In this document: positions 34,357 to 43,540 of the stretch, piece after piece
Layout of the letters: every line of letters begins with the position of its first letter
How positions within the stretch are numbered: the stretch's first letter is position 1
NCBI RefSeq assembly: GCF_006542665.1
Contig: NZ_AP019735.1
Coordinates: forward strand, 2,976,001-3,040,000
Direction: 5' to 3'
From: Alistipes communis
GTDB lineage: Bacteria > Bacteroidota > Bacteroidia > Bacteroidales > Rikenellaceae
DNA length: 64,000 nucleotides
Made by a program: the position numbers and the translations under genes
Notes under the pieces: model-generated
What the model was told of the DNA's origin: nothing
What the model saw: the letters and a program-made list of their open reading frames with translations, nothing else
Databases searched by the model: none

Positions 34357-37116
34357 ATGAACAAACTGTACCCAAATCACCGGAGAACGTGGCGCCGCAC
34401 GGTGACCCGTCTCTCCCTGAACGGCCTTGTTTCGTTATCGGCCGTTACAGGTCTGTTTATCGCCCCGTCATGTTCGACGACCGAACCGGAGGGGGGGGGT
34501 GTTGAAACGAACCTGCGCATCACACTGGCGCCGAGCATTACGACGCGCGTCACCGGAACGGCCTTCGACGAGGAGGACGCTATCGGCCTGAGCGTCGTGC
34601 CGTGGAGCGATGGCCGCGAACAACCTCTTTCAAGTTCACGCTGGGAAGACAACGTGAAGTTCGTCTACCGCGACGGACAATTCGTTTCATCGGCAACTGC
34701 CTACTTCCCCGATGCCACGACGGCCAATACCTTCTACGCCTACTATCCCTATAATCAGACCGGATTCCGGTCCAATACCTCGTCGCTCGCCGTCGCTGTC
34801 GCGACCGACCAAAGCGACGCCGCGAGCCGCACGGCTTCGGACTGGATGGTCGCTGTCACGCGCAACGTGAAGCCGGACGGGCAGGCTGTTCCCGTCGCAT
34901 TCCGTCATATCCTGAGTCTCATGCAGATCCGTATGACGGCAGGCGACGGCGTCACTGCCGACGAGCTGCTCGAAGCCGAGGTGCTCCTCAAAGATTTTTG
35001 CAGTACGGCACTCTACGATGTCGATGCCGAGACATTCGGCGAGCCGGCCGACGTGACCGACATCCGTCCCTACGGCACGACGCGAATCGAGGGCGACTAC
35101 GTCACCGGCCTTTCTGCCGTCGTAGTCCCGCAGACACGCGAAGCGGGCGAGACGGTCATCTATTTTACGTTCAAAGGCAAGACAATGGCCTACAAACCCA
35201 GTTCGGAATTCACCTTCGAGCCGGGCAAGAGCCATCTCTTCACCGCTACAATCGGCATGACGCCGCAGGGGCCGACGCTCGCCGTCAGCGCCCAAATCGA
35301 CGATTGGCAGGAGGGCGGCGTCATTACGGGCGATGCCTCCAAACCCGAGTTGCCCTCTGTCAGCGACTACGATGGCAACACCTATCCCGTCATCGAAATC
35401 AACGGCGTGAAGTGGCTCGCCGCCAACCTCCGCACCACGCACTACAACGACGGCACGGAGATACCGGTCGTCGACGGCGGCACGGACGCATGGGACGCAC
35501 TGACCGCGCCCGCCGCCTGCATCACGGAGAATAACGCGGACTATCGTGAAAAATACGGTCTGCTCTACAACTATTATGCGGTCGAGAAGGGCGACCTCTG
35601 CCCGAAAGGCTGGAAAGTTCCCTCCAAAGAGGAGCTGGGGCTGCTGCCGTTCAACGACGAGAAAGGTGCCTATTCGCTGATGGCGCCCGACGAGAATTGG
35701 AGCAGCGGTTACAATCCGACCAATACGACAGGCTTTTCCGCATTGCCGGCCGGCATGTCCGTCGGCAACGGCTGGATGACGGGCGACGCCTACTTCTGGA
35801 GCTCGACCTGCGACGATACGCAGACCTTTCCTGCATCCTATCTCTATCTGGCGATGTATTCTGGTATAGACACGCATTACAAATACGCAGGCATGTCCAT
35901 CCGTTGCATCGAAGACGAAGATGTTCCGGAACCCGAGCCGGAACCCGAACCGACAGAGACGGTCAAGGACTACGACGGCAATGAATATCCCGTCGTGAAA
36001 ATCGGCGACTTCTATTGGATGGCATCCAACCTCAAAACACAGCATCTGAACGACGGCACGCCGATTCCCGTCATCGAAGGCGGCTGCTCCGCATGGGACG
36101 GACAGACCGAGCCTGCCGCATGTATCTTTATGAACAAGAGCGAAAATGAGGAAAAATACGGTCTGCTCTACAACTTCTATACTGTTGCAACTGGGAAACT
36201 CTGTCCCGAAGGCTGGACAGTGCCCGACTGGGAGCAGACGGACGCTTTGCCTTACGGTTCTATTGCTCAGAATGTCGCCCTGATGGCACCCGACGATAAC
36301 TGGACGGCACTCGCCTCCGACCCGACCAATACGACAGGATTCAGCGCACTGCCGGGCGGCAACTCGTCGTGGGCCTTCTGGGAAAGAGGCAGCGCCTATT
36401 TCTGGACATCCTACACAAGCGACAGCGGGCCGGCCAGTTTCACGCTCGGCGGAACGACCATGATTTCTCAGTCGTATTACGAAAGCGCCGGCTTGTCTGT
36501 CCGCTGCATAAAAAAGGCCGAACCCGAACCAGAGCCCGAACCCGCAGCGACGGTCAAGGACATCGACGGCAACGAATATCCCGTCGTGGAGATCGGCGGC
36601 CTAACGTGGATGGCTGCAAACCTCAAAACACTGCATCTGAACGACGGCACCGAAATTCCTATCGGCAAGGGACAGGAGGCATCGTGGGATACCTTTACGA
36701 CTCCTACTGCCTGCGACTTCATGGACAAGACCGAGAACCGAGCCACTTACGGTCTGCTCTATAATTTCTACACCGTCGACACAGGCAAAATCTGCCCCGA
36801 AGGATGGACGGTACCCGACTGGGACCAGATGCAGTCGCTGCTCGACGCCGTACCCAAAGCGGCAGATCTTATGGCGCCCGACAGCCGGTGGAACCACTAC
36901 AATCCTACCAACGCTTCCGGATTCGGCGCCCTGCCCGGCGGCATCCAATCCTATTATTATTGGCTGACATCCGATGCCGGCATCTGGACATCCTATAAAG
37001 GAGACGATAGCCCCGGATACCTCTATCTGTCCAACATGCCCTACATTGCGCAATCCTACCTCTACTCGGGCATGTATGTCCGCTGCATAAAATCAACGAA
37101 TACAAGCGATTTATGA
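34357..37116 (+). CDS. Fimbrillin-like lipoprotein with three FISUMP domains
   Basis: A 919-residue surface lipoprotein. A long signal sequence ends in lipobox IAPSC (Cys near 39), followed by a fimbrillin/Mfa-like beta region (about 50-330; TRVTGTAFDEEDAIGL, FYAYYPYNQTG, then HILSLMQIRM). Three FISUMP domains follow at about 337-512, 536-717 and 733-912, each running from YDGN/IDGN-Y-PV-IG through LCPxGW-VP to S-x-RCI. They are joined by PEPEPEPEP linkers that may act as rigid spacers. It is the first gene of a five-gene operon and overlaps the next gene by 4 nt. A G9 run lies shortly after the lipobox. Confidence 0.88.
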   Translation: MNKLYPNHRRTWRRTVTRLSLNGLVSLSAVTGLFIAPSCSTTEPEGGGVETNLRITLAPSITTRVTGTAFDEEDAIGLSVVPWSDGREQPLSSSRWEDNVKFVYRDGQFVSSATAYFPDATTANTFYAYYPYNQTGFRSNTSSLAVAVATDQSDAASRTASDWMVAVTRNVKPDGQAVPVAFRHILSLMQIRMTAGDGVTADELLEAEVLLKDFCSTALYDVDAETFGEPADVTDIRPYGTTRIEGDYVTGLSAVVVPQTREAGETVIYFTFKGKTMAYKPSSEFTFEPGKSHLFTATIGMTPQGPTLAVSAQIDDWQEGGVITGDASKPELPSVSDYDGNTYPVIEINGVKWLAANLRTTHYNDGTEIPVVDGGTDAWDALTAPAACITENNADYREKYGLLYNYYAVEKGDLCPKGWKVPSKEELGLLPFNDEKGAYSLMAPDENWSSGYNPTNTTGFSALPAGMSVGNGWMTGDAYFWSSTCDDTQTFPASYLYLAMYSGIDTHYKYAGMSIRCIEDEDVPEPEPEPEPTETVKDYDGNEYPVVKIGDFYWMASNLKTQHLNDGTPIPVIEGGCSAWDGQTEPAACIFMNKSENEEKYGLLYNFYTVATGKLCPEGWTVPDWEQTDALPYGSIAQNVALMAPDDNWTALASDPTNTTGFSALPGGNSSWAFWERGSAYFWTSYTSDSGPASFTLGGTTMISQSYYESAGLSVRCIKKAEPEPEPEPAATVKDIDGNEYPVVEIGGLTWMAANLKTLHLNDGTEIPIGKGQEASWDTFTTPTACDFMDKTENRATYGLLYNFYTVDTGKICPEGWTVPDWDQMQSLLDAVPKAADLMAPDSRWNHYNPTNASGFGALPGGIQSYYYWLTSDAGIWTSYKGDDSPGYLYLSNMPYIAQSYLYSGMYVRCIKSTNTSDL
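34491..34499 (+). repeat. In-frame run of nine G's just after the lipobox
   Basis: Codons GAG GGG GGG GGT encode EGGG right after the lipidated Cys. Gain or loss of one G would shift the frame and end the protein early, so this is a candidate slipped-strand on/off switch. In this sequence the tract is in the on state. Confidence 0.85.
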
Positions 37117-38681
37117 AACGATACAGCTATCATTTGCAACTACTCGCCCTCGCATGGGCGGGAGTCCTGCTCGTCGGCGCCACAGCATGTGGCGACGGCG
37201 ACGATCCGAACGAAACGCCGGAGCCGCCCGCCACGCAGCCTATACTCATCGACGGCAAGTTCTCCTCATGGAACAGTACGTCGGCCGACGGCATCTTCGA
37301 CGACGGTGCAGCCATCGGTCTCTTCGCCGTCGAGGGCGCATTCACGGCCGATGCACCGCGCTACATCAACAATGCGCGTCTCACGTTGAAGGAGGGCCTG
37401 TTCCGAAGCGCAGCCTCACTCATGCTCAAACCTTCGGCCGGTACGCTGGCAGCCTATACCCCTCATGCCGACCGGATGCCCCTCGCCGGCACGACGGCGA
37501 CCGTCACGGCTGCGGCCGACCAATCGGCCGCAGCAGACTTCGCCGCTGCCGATTTCATGGCCGCGACGGCACTCGTTCCAGCCGACCAGCAGGGAGCCGT
37601 GCAGATGACTTTTCACCGCATGTTCTCGCGCATCGACCTTTCGTTCACGACGGCTGGAGAACCCACGCTCGATGAGTTGGCCGATGCCAAGGTCACTTTG
37701 ACGTTAGACCTGTCCGCCGACGTGGACTTCGCGACGGGTAGCGTTACGGGATCGTCGAATCCACAAACAACGACACCCAATGGCACGCTGGTGCCCGACG
37801 GATCGACGATCAAGGGACTTTCGGCCATCGTCGCACCGCAGCGGATCGCAGCCGACGAAGCGGTGCTCAATCTCAAAGTCGGAACATTCGAAGCCTCCTA
37901 CCCGTTGGGCAAGGAACTGACGCTCAAAGCCGGTATGCAGTACGACTTCGCCATTACGGTGGGGCAGGCCGTACCGGATATTACCGTCACGGTGGACGTC
38001 ACCGAGCATGAATGGACGGAGGGTACGTCGGTCGAGGAGACTGTCGAAGTCGACGACAACATGCCCAAGTCAATCACCGACATCGAGGGCAACAGCTATC
38101 CCGTCGTGAAAATAGGCACGCAATATTGGATGGCCGCCAACCTCGCCACGACTCGGTATAACGACGGTACGCCCATCACGCGAATGGACGACGCCGAAAT
38201 GTGGACGAACAACGGAACGACTCGCACGGACGCCTACTGCTACCCGAACGGCGAGTCGGCCAACGTCGAACGCTACGGTCTTATTTACAATTACTACGCG
38301 GTAGCCACCAACAAACTTTGCCCCGAAGGGTGGCATGTGCCCACCATCGATGAAATCCGCATGACCATCGAACTGTTGGGCGGTGAAGATATCGCCGGCG
38401 ACAGGATGAAGAGCGACTCGGGCTGGAAATACAAGGGAGAAGAAAACCCCGCTTATCAGGGTACCAACAGCAGCGGCTTCAACGGGCTGCCTGCCGGTTC
38501 GCGCGAGGATAACGGCGCGTACTGGCAATTCGAAAGCTATGGCTATTGGTGGAGCAGTTCAGCAGTGGGGGCTTCACAGGCCAATGGGTTCTATCTCTAC
38601 TACAACCGCCCGACAGTGTATGTCACCTCGCCGCAGCAGCGAACCGGCTACTCCGTCCGTTGCATCCGTTACAGAAACTAA
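37113..38681 (+). CDS. Fimbrillin-like lipoprotein with one FISUMP domain
   Basis: A 522-residue lipoprotein: signal sequence with lipobox GATAC (Cys near 26), fimbrillin-like beta region (about 45-300; YINNARLTLKEG, HRMFSRIDLSF, SAIVAPQRIAADEAVL), and a C-terminal FISUMP domain (about 325-520; DIEGNSYPVVKIGTQYWMAANL, LCPEGWHVPT, ending SVRCIRY). Unlike genes 1, 4 and 5 of the operon it lacks the TR-(A/V)-T motif that often marks the processing site. It overlaps the preceding gene by ATGA, which points to coupled translation. Confidence 0.87.
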   Translation: MKRYSYHLQLLALAWAGVLLVGATACGDGDDPNETPEPPATQPILIDGKFSSWNSTSADGIFDDGAAIGLFAVEGAFTADAPRYINNARLTLKEGLFRSAASLMLKPSAGTLAAYTPHADRMPLAGTTATVTAAADQSAAADFAAADFMAATALVPADQQGAVQMTFHRMFSRIDLSFTTAGEPTLDELADAKVTLTLDLSADVDFATGSVTGSSNPQTTTPNGTLVPDGSTIKGLSAIVAPQRIAADEAVLNLKVGTFEASYPLGKELTLKAGMQYDFAITVGQAVPDITVTVDVTEHEWTEGTSVEETVEVDDNMPKSITDIEGNSYPVVKIGTQYWMAANLATTRYNDGTPITRMDDAEMWTNNGTTRTDAYCYPNGESANVERYGLIYNYYAVATNKLCPEGWHVPTIDEIRMTIELLGGEDIAGDRMKSDSGWKYKGEENPAYQGTNSSGFNGLPAGSREDNGAYWQFESYGYWWSSSAVGASQANGFYLYYNRPTVYVTSPQQRTGYSVRCIRYRN

Positions 38682-38694
38682 ACACCGCACGATT

Positions 38695-40269
38695 ATGGAC
38701 AAAAAACAATATAATAGCATTTGGGCAGGTTCGTTAGCCTTGCTCCTGCTTGCAGGCAGTTGCAGCAAGAGCGATGAAACAGCGGCGCCGGAGCCATCCG
38801 ACGGTCGGATTGTCGTCCGCGCCCTTGCGTCGGACAGCGGGCAGGCGCCCTCGTTCGACCGCTTCGGTCTTTACATTGTACAGAAAGCGGCCGAGGGTTC
38901 AGAGGCGCTCGCCGGCGAACGCCTCCATGCGAACGTGGAGTTCACTCGCTCGGGCGACACCTATGTCTCGACACCCGCCATTGCGTTTCCAGGAGCAAAG
39001 AAGTTGCGGTTCGACCTCTACGCCTACGCTCCCTACCGTGAAACCGCACTCGAAGCCGGCGCCGTCACGTTGCCGCTGGCGCTCGCTGCCGACCAACAGG
39101 ACGACGCAGCCTACACGGCAGCCGACCTGCGCTTCTCCAAGCGGACAAACTACGCTGCCGTCACGGGCGACGTGGCGATGGAGTTCGACCATGCGATGAG
39201 CCGTATCGACATCGTACTCAAAGCCGGTTACGGTTATACGCTCGACGACTTCGCTTCGGCAGGGGTCGTTCTGAAAGGGTTGAAGAACGAAGGTGCGTTC
39301 TCATTCGTCGACGGCGGCAGCACGACTTCCGGTGCGGCGGCCGACATCGCGCCGCACGGTACACTGACGCGGCAGGACGATTGTTTGGAGGGATTGTCGG
39401 CCATCGTCATTCCACAGAATGCCGCAGCAGGCGAACCGCTCGTCGAAATTACGGCGAACGGCGAACGCTTCGAGTATTCGCCTTCCGAAACGTTCGTCCT
39501 GCAAAGCGGTAAACGTCACACGCTGACGCTCGTGCTAAGCCGATCGTTCGAAGGCGTCACCGTACAGACCGACGTCACCGTCACCGACTGGCTGCCCGGC
39601 GGCGAGGAGTCGATGAACGGCGAGGAAATTCTGCCGCCGACGGGCACGACTGTCGAGGATGGCGACGGCAATAGTTACGGCATCATCCGCATCGGACGTC
39701 AGTATTGGATGGACGAGAACCTTCACACGACCAAATACAACGACGGCACCGCCATCGCCCATATCACCGACGGCAAGGAGTGGATGGCTGCTATCGAAGG
39801 CGCCTATTGCAGTTACGACAACGACGACGCCAACGCCGCACGTTACGGCTTGCTTTACAACCGCGCTGCCGTGAGCACGCACAAACTCTGCCCCGAAGGG
39901 TGGCACGTGCCCACCGTCGACGATTGGAACAAGCTGGGTTCCGCACTGGGCGGTACGCTCAACGACTTCGACTCCTGGGTCGGCATCGCCTCGAAACTCA
40001 AAGCGACGGCAGGCTGGCCTGCGGGCGAAAAGGCTACCGACGAGAGCGGCTTTGGCGGACTGCCCGGCGGTGCGTTCCGCGCCGACCCCAACGACACGGC
40101 GACGGCCAAGTTCTACTACGCTGAAACGAACGGCTATTGGTGGAGCGACAGCGACTTCTCAGGCGAAATGACCTATTACTACGGTCTGCGCACGCAGGGG
40201 GACAATCTCGACCAATACGTCGGTGACCGGTGCAGTGGGATGTCGGTTCGCTGCGTTCATGATTTTTAA
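38695..40269 (+). CDS. Fimbrillin-like lipoprotein with one FISUMP domain
   Basis: A 524-residue lipoprotein starting MDKKQYNSIWAGSLALLL with lipobox LAGSC (Cys near 23). A fimbrillin-like beta region (about 38-300; FDLYAYAPYRETA, FDHAMSRIDIVLKAG, SAIVIPQNAAAGEPL) is followed by a FISUMP domain (about 320-524; DGDGNSYGIIRIGRQYWMDENL, LCPEGWHVPTVDDW, ending MSVRCVHDF). The ATG at 38695 is 13 nt after the previous stop and gives the lipoprotein signal; earlier in-frame starts lie inside the previous gene. Confidence 0.87.
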   Translation: MDKKQYNSIWAGSLALLLLAGSCSKSDETAAPEPSDGRIVVRALASDSGQAPSFDRFGLYIVQKAAEGSEALAGERLHANVEFTRSGDTYVSTPAIAFPGAKKLRFDLYAYAPYRETALEAGAVTLPLALAADQQDDAAYTAADLRFSKRTNYAAVTGDVAMEFDHAMSRIDIVLKAGYGYTLDDFASAGVVLKGLKNEGAFSFVDGGSTTSGAAADIAPHGTLTRQDDCLEGLSAIVIPQNAAAGEPLVEITANGERFEYSPSETFVLQSGKRHTLTLVLSRSFEGVTVQTDVTVTDWLPGGEESMNGEEILPPTGTTVEDGDGNSYGIIRIGRQYWMDENLHTTKYNDGTAIAHITDGKEWMAAIEGAYCSYDNDDANAARYGLLYNRAAVSTHKLCPEGWHVPTVDDWNKLGSALGGTLNDFDSWVGIASKLKATAGWPAGEKATDESGFGGLPGGAFRADPNDTATAKFYYAETNGYWWSDSDFSGEMTYYYGLRTQGDNLDQYVGDRCSGMSVRCVHDF

Positions 40270-40287
40270 CCCTCAAACGAACACGTT

Positions 40288-41874
40288 ATGAAAACAAGAG
40301 ATATAGTGTTTTATACGACCCTCGCCGTAGCGGCGCTTGCAATGGCCGGCTGTGAAAAGTCGAACGACATGCCACAGGAGAGCGGCCCCGGACTCCCTGC
40401 GGAAATCCGCTTCGCGCCGGCCATCGTGCCCTTGACCCGTGCGACGGGCACCGCATTCGAGGAGGGCGACACCGTCGGCATCTACTGCGTCGAGTCGACC
40501 GACGATCCGGCCGCAGCCATTGTCGGCGAACGGTATATTGACAACAAACAGCTCACGATGACGGCGGGAACGCTCACCGGAACCACGCCCTGTTTCTGGC
40601 CGACGGAGTATACGGGACTCTCCGACTTCTACGCCTACTTCCCCTATAACGAAAAGGGGTTGAGCGACGACAAGCAGAGCTATGAGATTTCCGTTGCGCT
40701 CGACCAGAGCGACGACGAGGCTTTCCGCACGAGCGATCACATGCTCGCCCGTGCCCAGAATACAGCGCGCACCGAGAAGGCGATTCCGCTCGACTTCAAG
40801 CGTCTGATGTCGCTGCTCGATTTCGTGCTGCTGCCCGGCACAGGTTACGACGACGTCGACGGGATACTCGCCGCCGAGGTGCAGGTAATGAACATGGCGC
40901 AGGTGGCCAACGTCGATTTCGTGACGGGCGAAGTGTCATCGCCGGCCATCAAGGCCAACATCACGCCGCACGGATCGTTCCGCGCATCGGACGGCAAAGC
41001 CGTCGGCGTCGAAGCCATCGTCCCGCCGCAGCACATCGACGCCCGCAGCTACCTGTTCAACGTTCGTATCGGTGAGCGCAACTTCCGCTGCACGACCGAC
41101 AAGGAACTGACCTTCGAAGCAGGCAGGCGCTACACCTTCACGCTGACAATCAACCGCGCCGCAGCGGGCGGCGAGGTTGCACTCTCTCCGACGATCGAGG
41201 ACTGGACGCCCGGCACTGCATCGAGCGAGGAGACTGTCGAGGTCGACCCCGACCTCGATGCGAAAGTCGTCCGCGACATCGATGGCAACGAATACGCTAT
41301 CGTGCGCATCGGCACGCAACAATGGACGGGTGCCAATCTGCGCACGACGCATTACAACGACGGTACTCCCATCACCCTGCTCGAAGATCAAGAAGCATGG
41401 GCGCAGTGCGAAAACAGCGAGGAAGCGGCCTACTGTCTGTACGACAACGACGCAACCAACAGCGAGCTCTACGGTATGCTCTACAACTGGCATGCGGCGA
41501 ACACCGGAAAACTCTGCCCCGAGGGATGGCACATTCCGTCGGTTGAAGAGTGGAAGACACTCTCCGACTATCTGGGCAGCAACGCCGGCGCCATGCTGAA
41601 ATCTACGTCGGGATGGAGCGACACATGGGGTGAATCGAAGCCCGAATATCAGGGCACCGACGACTACGGTTTCACCGCCCTGCCGGGCGGCGCCCGCAAA
41701 TGGAACCAGTTCGAGACTCTCGGTTCGAAAGGGACATGGTGGACGACCGACGCCGTTCCTGACTATCCATTGTCGGCTTCCTACGCCCGTCTGGATGCCT
41801 CCGACCAGATTCTTTCGACCGGCAGTTCATGGGGCAAGGAGACGGGATGTTCGATTCGCTGTCTCAAAGATTAA
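40288..41874 (+). CDS. Fimbrillin-like lipoprotein with one FISUMP domain
   Basis: A 528-residue lipoprotein with lipobox MAGC (Cys near 22). The fimbrillin-like part holds the typical PLTRATGTAFEEGDTVGIY stretch with Arg51, followed by FYAYFPYNEKG and a KRLMSLLDFVL strand. The C-terminal FISUMP domain (about 328-528) runs from DIDGNEYAIVRIGTQQWTGANL through YGMLYNWHAANTGKLCPEGW to SIRCLKD. It lies 18 nt after the preceding gene. By family knowledge the fimbrillin part could polymerise or cap a type V-like fimbria and the FISUMP part would be displayed; that is inferred. Confidence 0.88.
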   Translation: MKTRDIVFYTTLAVAALAMAGCEKSNDMPQESGPGLPAEIRFAPAIVPLTRATGTAFEEGDTVGIYCVESTDDPAAAIVGERYIDNKQLTMTAGTLTGTTPCFWPTEYTGLSDFYAYFPYNEKGLSDDKQSYEISVALDQSDDEAFRTSDHMLARAQNTARTEKAIPLDFKRLMSLLDFVLLPGTGYDDVDGILAAEVQVMNMAQVANVDFVTGEVSSPAIKANITPHGSFRASDGKAVGVEAIVPPQHIDARSYLFNVRIGERNFRCTTDKELTFEAGRRYTFTLTINRAAAGGEVALSPTIEDWTPGTASSEETVEVDPDLDAKVVRDIDGNEYAIVRIGTQQWTGANLRTTHYNDGTPITLLEDQEAWAQCENSEEAAYCLYDNDATNSELYGMLYNWHAANTGKLCPEGWHIPSVEEWKTLSDYLGSNAGAMLKSTSGWSDTWGESKPEYQGTDDYGFTALPGGARKWNQFETLGSKGTWWTTDAVPDYPLSASYARLDASDQILSTGSSWGKETGCSIRCLKD

Positions 41875-41893
41875 ACGTTAAACGAAAAGAATC

Positions 41894-42772
41894 ATGAAAA
41901 ACGAACTCATCATATTTGCGGCTGCGATCGCATTGCTGGCTGGATGTTCCAAAGAGGAGGGAGCTCCGGCGGCCGAACGTCCCTGCATTCGCCTCTCGAC
42001 AGGCGTCGAGGCCGCCACGCGCGCGACGGATGTCGCATTCGAAGAGGGCGACAACTTCGGCCTCATCGTCCTCAGCCGCACGAGCGAGACAGCACCGTCG
42101 CTCGACGGCGCACGTTACCTGAACAATGGTTTGTGTACGCAAACAGCGGAGGGCGTCGAAATGCCGACAGTCAAATACCCCGAGAAATCGGCCGATTTCT
42201 ACGCTTACTATCCCTACCGCGAGGAGTTTACCGCGGGGAGCAGTTTCACGTTCACCGTGCAGAGCGACCAGAGCGCAGGCCGCAACTACACGAACAGCGA
42301 CCTGATGAGCGCCGTACGGCAGAATGTTGCCCCGACGGCCGATGCCGTCGAACTGATCTTTTCGCACCGGCTCACACGGCTCGACATCGAGCTGATGCCA
42401 GGCGAAGGATTCGCTGCGGCGGATGAGTTGAAGGGAGCGACAGTTACGGCCAAAAACGTCAAGAGCAGTTGTCTGTTCAACCTGAGCGACGGTTCTGTGA
42501 GCGAAGCCGGCACACCGGCAGATCTAACACCGCGAGGCAACGGCGCGAAGGTCACCGGCGAGGCAATCGAACCGATGCAACTCATCGTCGTTCCGCAGAC
42601 GCTCGCCGCCGGCGAGATACTCTTCGAAATCGCGCTGGGCGACGAGACATTCTTCTATGCGCCCAACGAGGAGCTGGTGCTCGACGGCGGCAAATACTAC
42701 CGCTTCGAGATTCGCCTCAACCGCACGAATGTCTCGGCTACCAGCATCCGCATCACCTCGATGCCGCTGTAA
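41894..42772 (+). CDS. Fimbrillin-like lipoprotein without FISUMP domain
   Basis: A 292-residue lipoprotein with lipobox LAGC (Cys near 18) and only the fimbrillin-like region: AATRATDVAFEEGDNFGL with Arg43, FYAYYPYREEF, SHRLTRLDIELMPGEGF and MQLIVVPQTLAAGEILF. It ends in a beta strand (NVSATSIRITSMPL). It is the last of the five genes, 19 nt after the fourth, and is followed by a terminator. As the only member without a C-terminal add-on it is the best candidate for a shaft-forming pilin, with the FISUMP members as tips or side adhesins (inference). Confidence 0.87.
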   Translation: MKNELIIFAAAIALLAGCSKEEGAPAAERPCIRLSTGVEAATRATDVAFEEGDNFGLIVLSRTSETAPSLDGARYLNNGLCTQTAEGVEMPTVKYPEKSADFYAYYPYREEFTAGSSFTFTVQSDQSAGRNYTNSDLMSAVRQNVAPTADAVELIFSHRLTRLDIELMPGEGFAAADELKGATVTAKNVKSSCLFNLSDGSVSEAGTPADLTPRGNGAKVTGEAIEPMQLIVVPQTLAAGEILFEIALGDETFFYAPNEELVLDGGKYYRFEIRLNRTNVSATSIRITSMPL

Positions 42773-42810
42773 CGACTCCGCCGCAGGCAGTCGTTCGATA
42801 CACGCTTCCG

Positions 42811-42845
42811 AAAAATATCCCGTCCCGAATGGACGGGATATTTTT
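42811..42845 (+). terminator. Terminator of the fimbrillin operon
   Basis: Stem AAAAATATCCCGTCC/GGACGGGATATTTTT with a 5-6 nt loop, 39 nt after the last stop. Confidence 0.9.
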
Positions 42846-43151
42846 ATGAAACCATACGCCTTCGGGTTCTTGTTTACCGTTTCGTATTCTTCCCCCGTTC
42901 TTCGCCTAAAATCGCAGAATGACAATCCGCGACCGCATGGTCGGGCACAGGAGGCTTTTGACTATTTTCATCAACCCGAGCGAACTGCAATGACCGAATG
43001 CAAACACATCAGATTTGCGAATTCAAAATCGGCGTATTGCAGTACCTCGCTTATTTTCTCCGGCGAACGGTTCCGCTTCGGAATCGCTTTCATCCGGATT
43101 GCCGGAGAACGGACGACACGGCCGCCTTCTTGCAACGTCGATCGGCGATAG

Positions 43152-43535
43152 CTACATCCTCCCATGCCGATGCGAAGTATCCGGAAACTGTCCCTTCCGG
43201 CAATGAAACTCATGCAGGCAATCCGCTACTTGCGTTGCCGGCAATCTCTTGACCAATATCACATAGAGTCTCAGCAGCTCCCTGAGTTTCCGAGGAATCA
43301 CGACACCGGTAAGACGGTCGGAAGGGTAGTGCAGATAGTGGCGGAAAGTGTTCTTTCCGATACCGAACAGCTCCCGAACGATGAGCGAGTAGCATCGGCT
43401 GTGGCACCGGCAGGCGTCGCCGGGTTCGTAAAACAACGAATCGACATACCGAACGACGGCGATGCGGTAGAGACAATGTTTGTCCGTGAAGACTGCGCTC
43501 CCATGTCGGAGCGTCTTTTGTTTTGAGTTTTTCAT
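43152..43535 (-). CDS. Small Cys/His-rich protein of unknown function
   Basis: A 127-residue basic protein. A CHSRCYSLIVRELFGIGKNT stretch with clustered Cys and His is followed by FRHYLHYPSDRLTGVVIPRK, which looks like a conserved helix-loop region and might be DNA-binding. I do not recognise the family. The ATG lies only 5 nt downstream of a long palindrome (43541-43573), which could be an operator or a leader hairpin. Weak -7 boxes lie further upstream (43759-43766 and 43777-43784, minus strand). The C-terminal part (after about residue 100) is less protein-like, so the gene may itself be damaged. The adjoining 42846-43151 holds no supported gene. Confidence 0.45.
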   Translation of the reverse strand: MKNSKQKTLRHGSAVFTDKHCLYRIAVVRYVDSLFYEPGDACRCHSRCYSLIVRELFGIGKNTFRHYLHYPSDRLTGVVIPRKLRELLRLYVILVKRLPATQVADCLHEFHCRKGQFPDTSHRHGRM

Positions 43536-43540
43536 GATGG

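Noticed and set aside
34357..42772. SusC/SusD-type polysaccharide utilisation locus
   Set aside because: No TonB-dependent receptor or SusD-like gene is present; the lipoproteins are fimbrillin/FISUMP type.
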